A stretch of 64,000 nt of DNA from Armigeres subalbatus (Eukaryota > Arthropoda > Insecta > Diptera > Culicidae): contig NC_085140.1 in assembly GCF_024139115.2 (NCBI RefSeq), positions 48,225,995-48,289,994 on the forward strand, in the 5' to 3' direction. Below are positions 63,340 to 64,000 of the stretch, one piece after another. The notes under the pieces were generated by a model, which was not told the origin of the DNA, ran no database searches, and worked only from the letters and a program-made list of their open reading frames with translations. Made by a program: the position numbers and the translations under genes. The stretch's first letter is position 1; every line of letters begins with the position of its first letter.

Positions 63340-63945
63340 GAAATACTTGGACTATGCTGTGTAAGACAAGTCATACTTCGGCTGAACAAAATAGTGATCC
63401 CTGAAAGTCTTCGTAGAAGAGTGCTAGATCTGGCGCACATTGGTCATCCGGGTAACAACAAAATGAAACGCCGACTTTGAGCATCAGTATGGTGGCCGGG
63501 ATTAGACAAGGATGTGGAGCAAAGGTGTAAGAAGTGTCTTGAATGTCAAGCCATAGGACGGTGTTCCAATCCGGAGCCACTGCATATTAGAGCAATGCCT
63601 GCGAAAGCGTGGAGCCATCTATGCGCCGATTTTCTTGGACCGCTTCGAAGCGGAAAATATCTCTTTGTGCTGGTGGACTATTACAGTCGATATTGTGCTG
63701 TGGAAATAATGTCCAATACATCTTCTGCGGCGGTGATTTAGCGACTCAGGCTCGGGCTGCCGGACGTGTTGACCACAGACAACGCATCAAACTTCTGCAG
63801 TCAACAGTTTAAGGATTATTGTGTCGATAACGGTATCTAATTGGCTCATACCACACCTTATTGGCCAGCTGCTAATGGCGAAGTTGAGCGGCAAAACCGC
63901 TCTATTTTGAAGGCTCTAAAAATTGGACAGATACAAGGGGAAACA
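63340..63945 (+). pseudogene. Ty3/gypsy-type LTR retrotransposon integrase, fragment
   Basis: Zinc-binding HHCC region: DLAHIGHPGNNKMKRRL (H, H) and CKKCLECQAIGRC (C, C), with ASVWWPGLDKDVE between them. The catalytic core has CADFLGPL, LTTDNASNF and a distal GEVERQNRS, the D, D and E positions, plus YLFVLVDYYSRY. Three stops interrupt it (63478, 63739, 63838), each in otherwise conserved sequence. It begins just after the satellite and ends abruptly near 63945, so no LTRs, protease or RT are present. The integrase family is certain; the lineage is not. Confidence 0.9.
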
Positions 63946-64000
63946 CTTGAGCGATGCCATAAAATAAACATAAAACATAAAATGACATAAAATATTGCCG
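63946..64000. other. Window end, AT-rich
   Basis: ATAAAACATAAAATGACATA-type simple sequence after the integrase fragment. Nothing further can be said. Confidence 0.4.

Noticed and set aside
63340..63945. Endogenous viral element
   Set aside because: The integrase fragment carries the ordinary Ty3/gypsy HHCC and DDE layout with no envelope or other viral gene nearby. Treated as an LTR retrotransposon remnant.

Overview
The window is eukaryotic, repeat-dominated DNA from a culicine mosquito, most likely Aedes (Ae. aegypti or a close relative). The evidence is three copies of the tRNA-derived SINE Feilai, three RTE/JAM1-type LINE copies, many small inverted-repeat elements, and one host gene with tiny exons (73-294 bp) split by introns of about 10-15 kb. 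The species call is inference from repeat families.

Host gene. One plus-strand gene runs through the window. I joined seven coding exons by splice consensus, phase and domain continuity: 11524-11596, 21429-21596, 21666-21864, 37144-37391, 37548-37632, 49090-49383 and 49468-49577 (stop at 49575). They give a 391-residue partial protein. It has a divergent Smad-type MH2 fold (residues 1-147 of the partial product), a Gly/Ser linker, a PPKLPPR motif, and a tail rich in Asn, Ser, His and Gln. It lacks the C-terminal SSxS phosphorylation motif and ends in GEWD. The best match I recognise is the insect Expansion/Rebuff class of atypical Smad proteins, which act in tracheal chitin deposition and tube size. 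The 5' exon(s) with the start codon and the first MH2 strands were not found.

Layout. 0.2-11.5 kb: foldbacks, Feilai, a minisatellite, a nested hAT MITE, and a 3.46-kb RTE copy with an 11-bp target-site duplication (TSD). 11.5-21.4 kb: intron holding a 3.8-kb satellite of 23-bp units and an AATTCC-type satellite. 21.9-37.1 kb: intron with a TA-flanked 900-bp element, a degenerate Jockey-like LINE carrying three insertions plus a fourth near its 3' end, a 848-bp hAT-type element, and a 1.4-kb polypyrimidine tract. 37.6-49.1 kb: intron with two long foldbacks, a 9-bp-unit satellite carrying four different MITEs, and a reverse-strand RTE copy interrupted by an 891-bp element. 49.6-64 kb: probable 3' UTR, two more Feilai copies, a second copy of the first RTE family in opposite orientation interrupted by a 5'-truncated LINE, a further LINE remnant, a satellite that changes strand polarity at about 62.4 kb, and a broken Ty3/gypsy integrase.

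No intact transposase or reverse transcriptase is present. The only gene I believe functional is the MH2 gene. The most unusual repeat is a palindromic family at four loci, flanked by different direct repeats of 10-14 bp, which looks like a hairpin RNA moved by LINE machinery. Coordinates of repeat edges come from reading by eye and may be off by a few bases.
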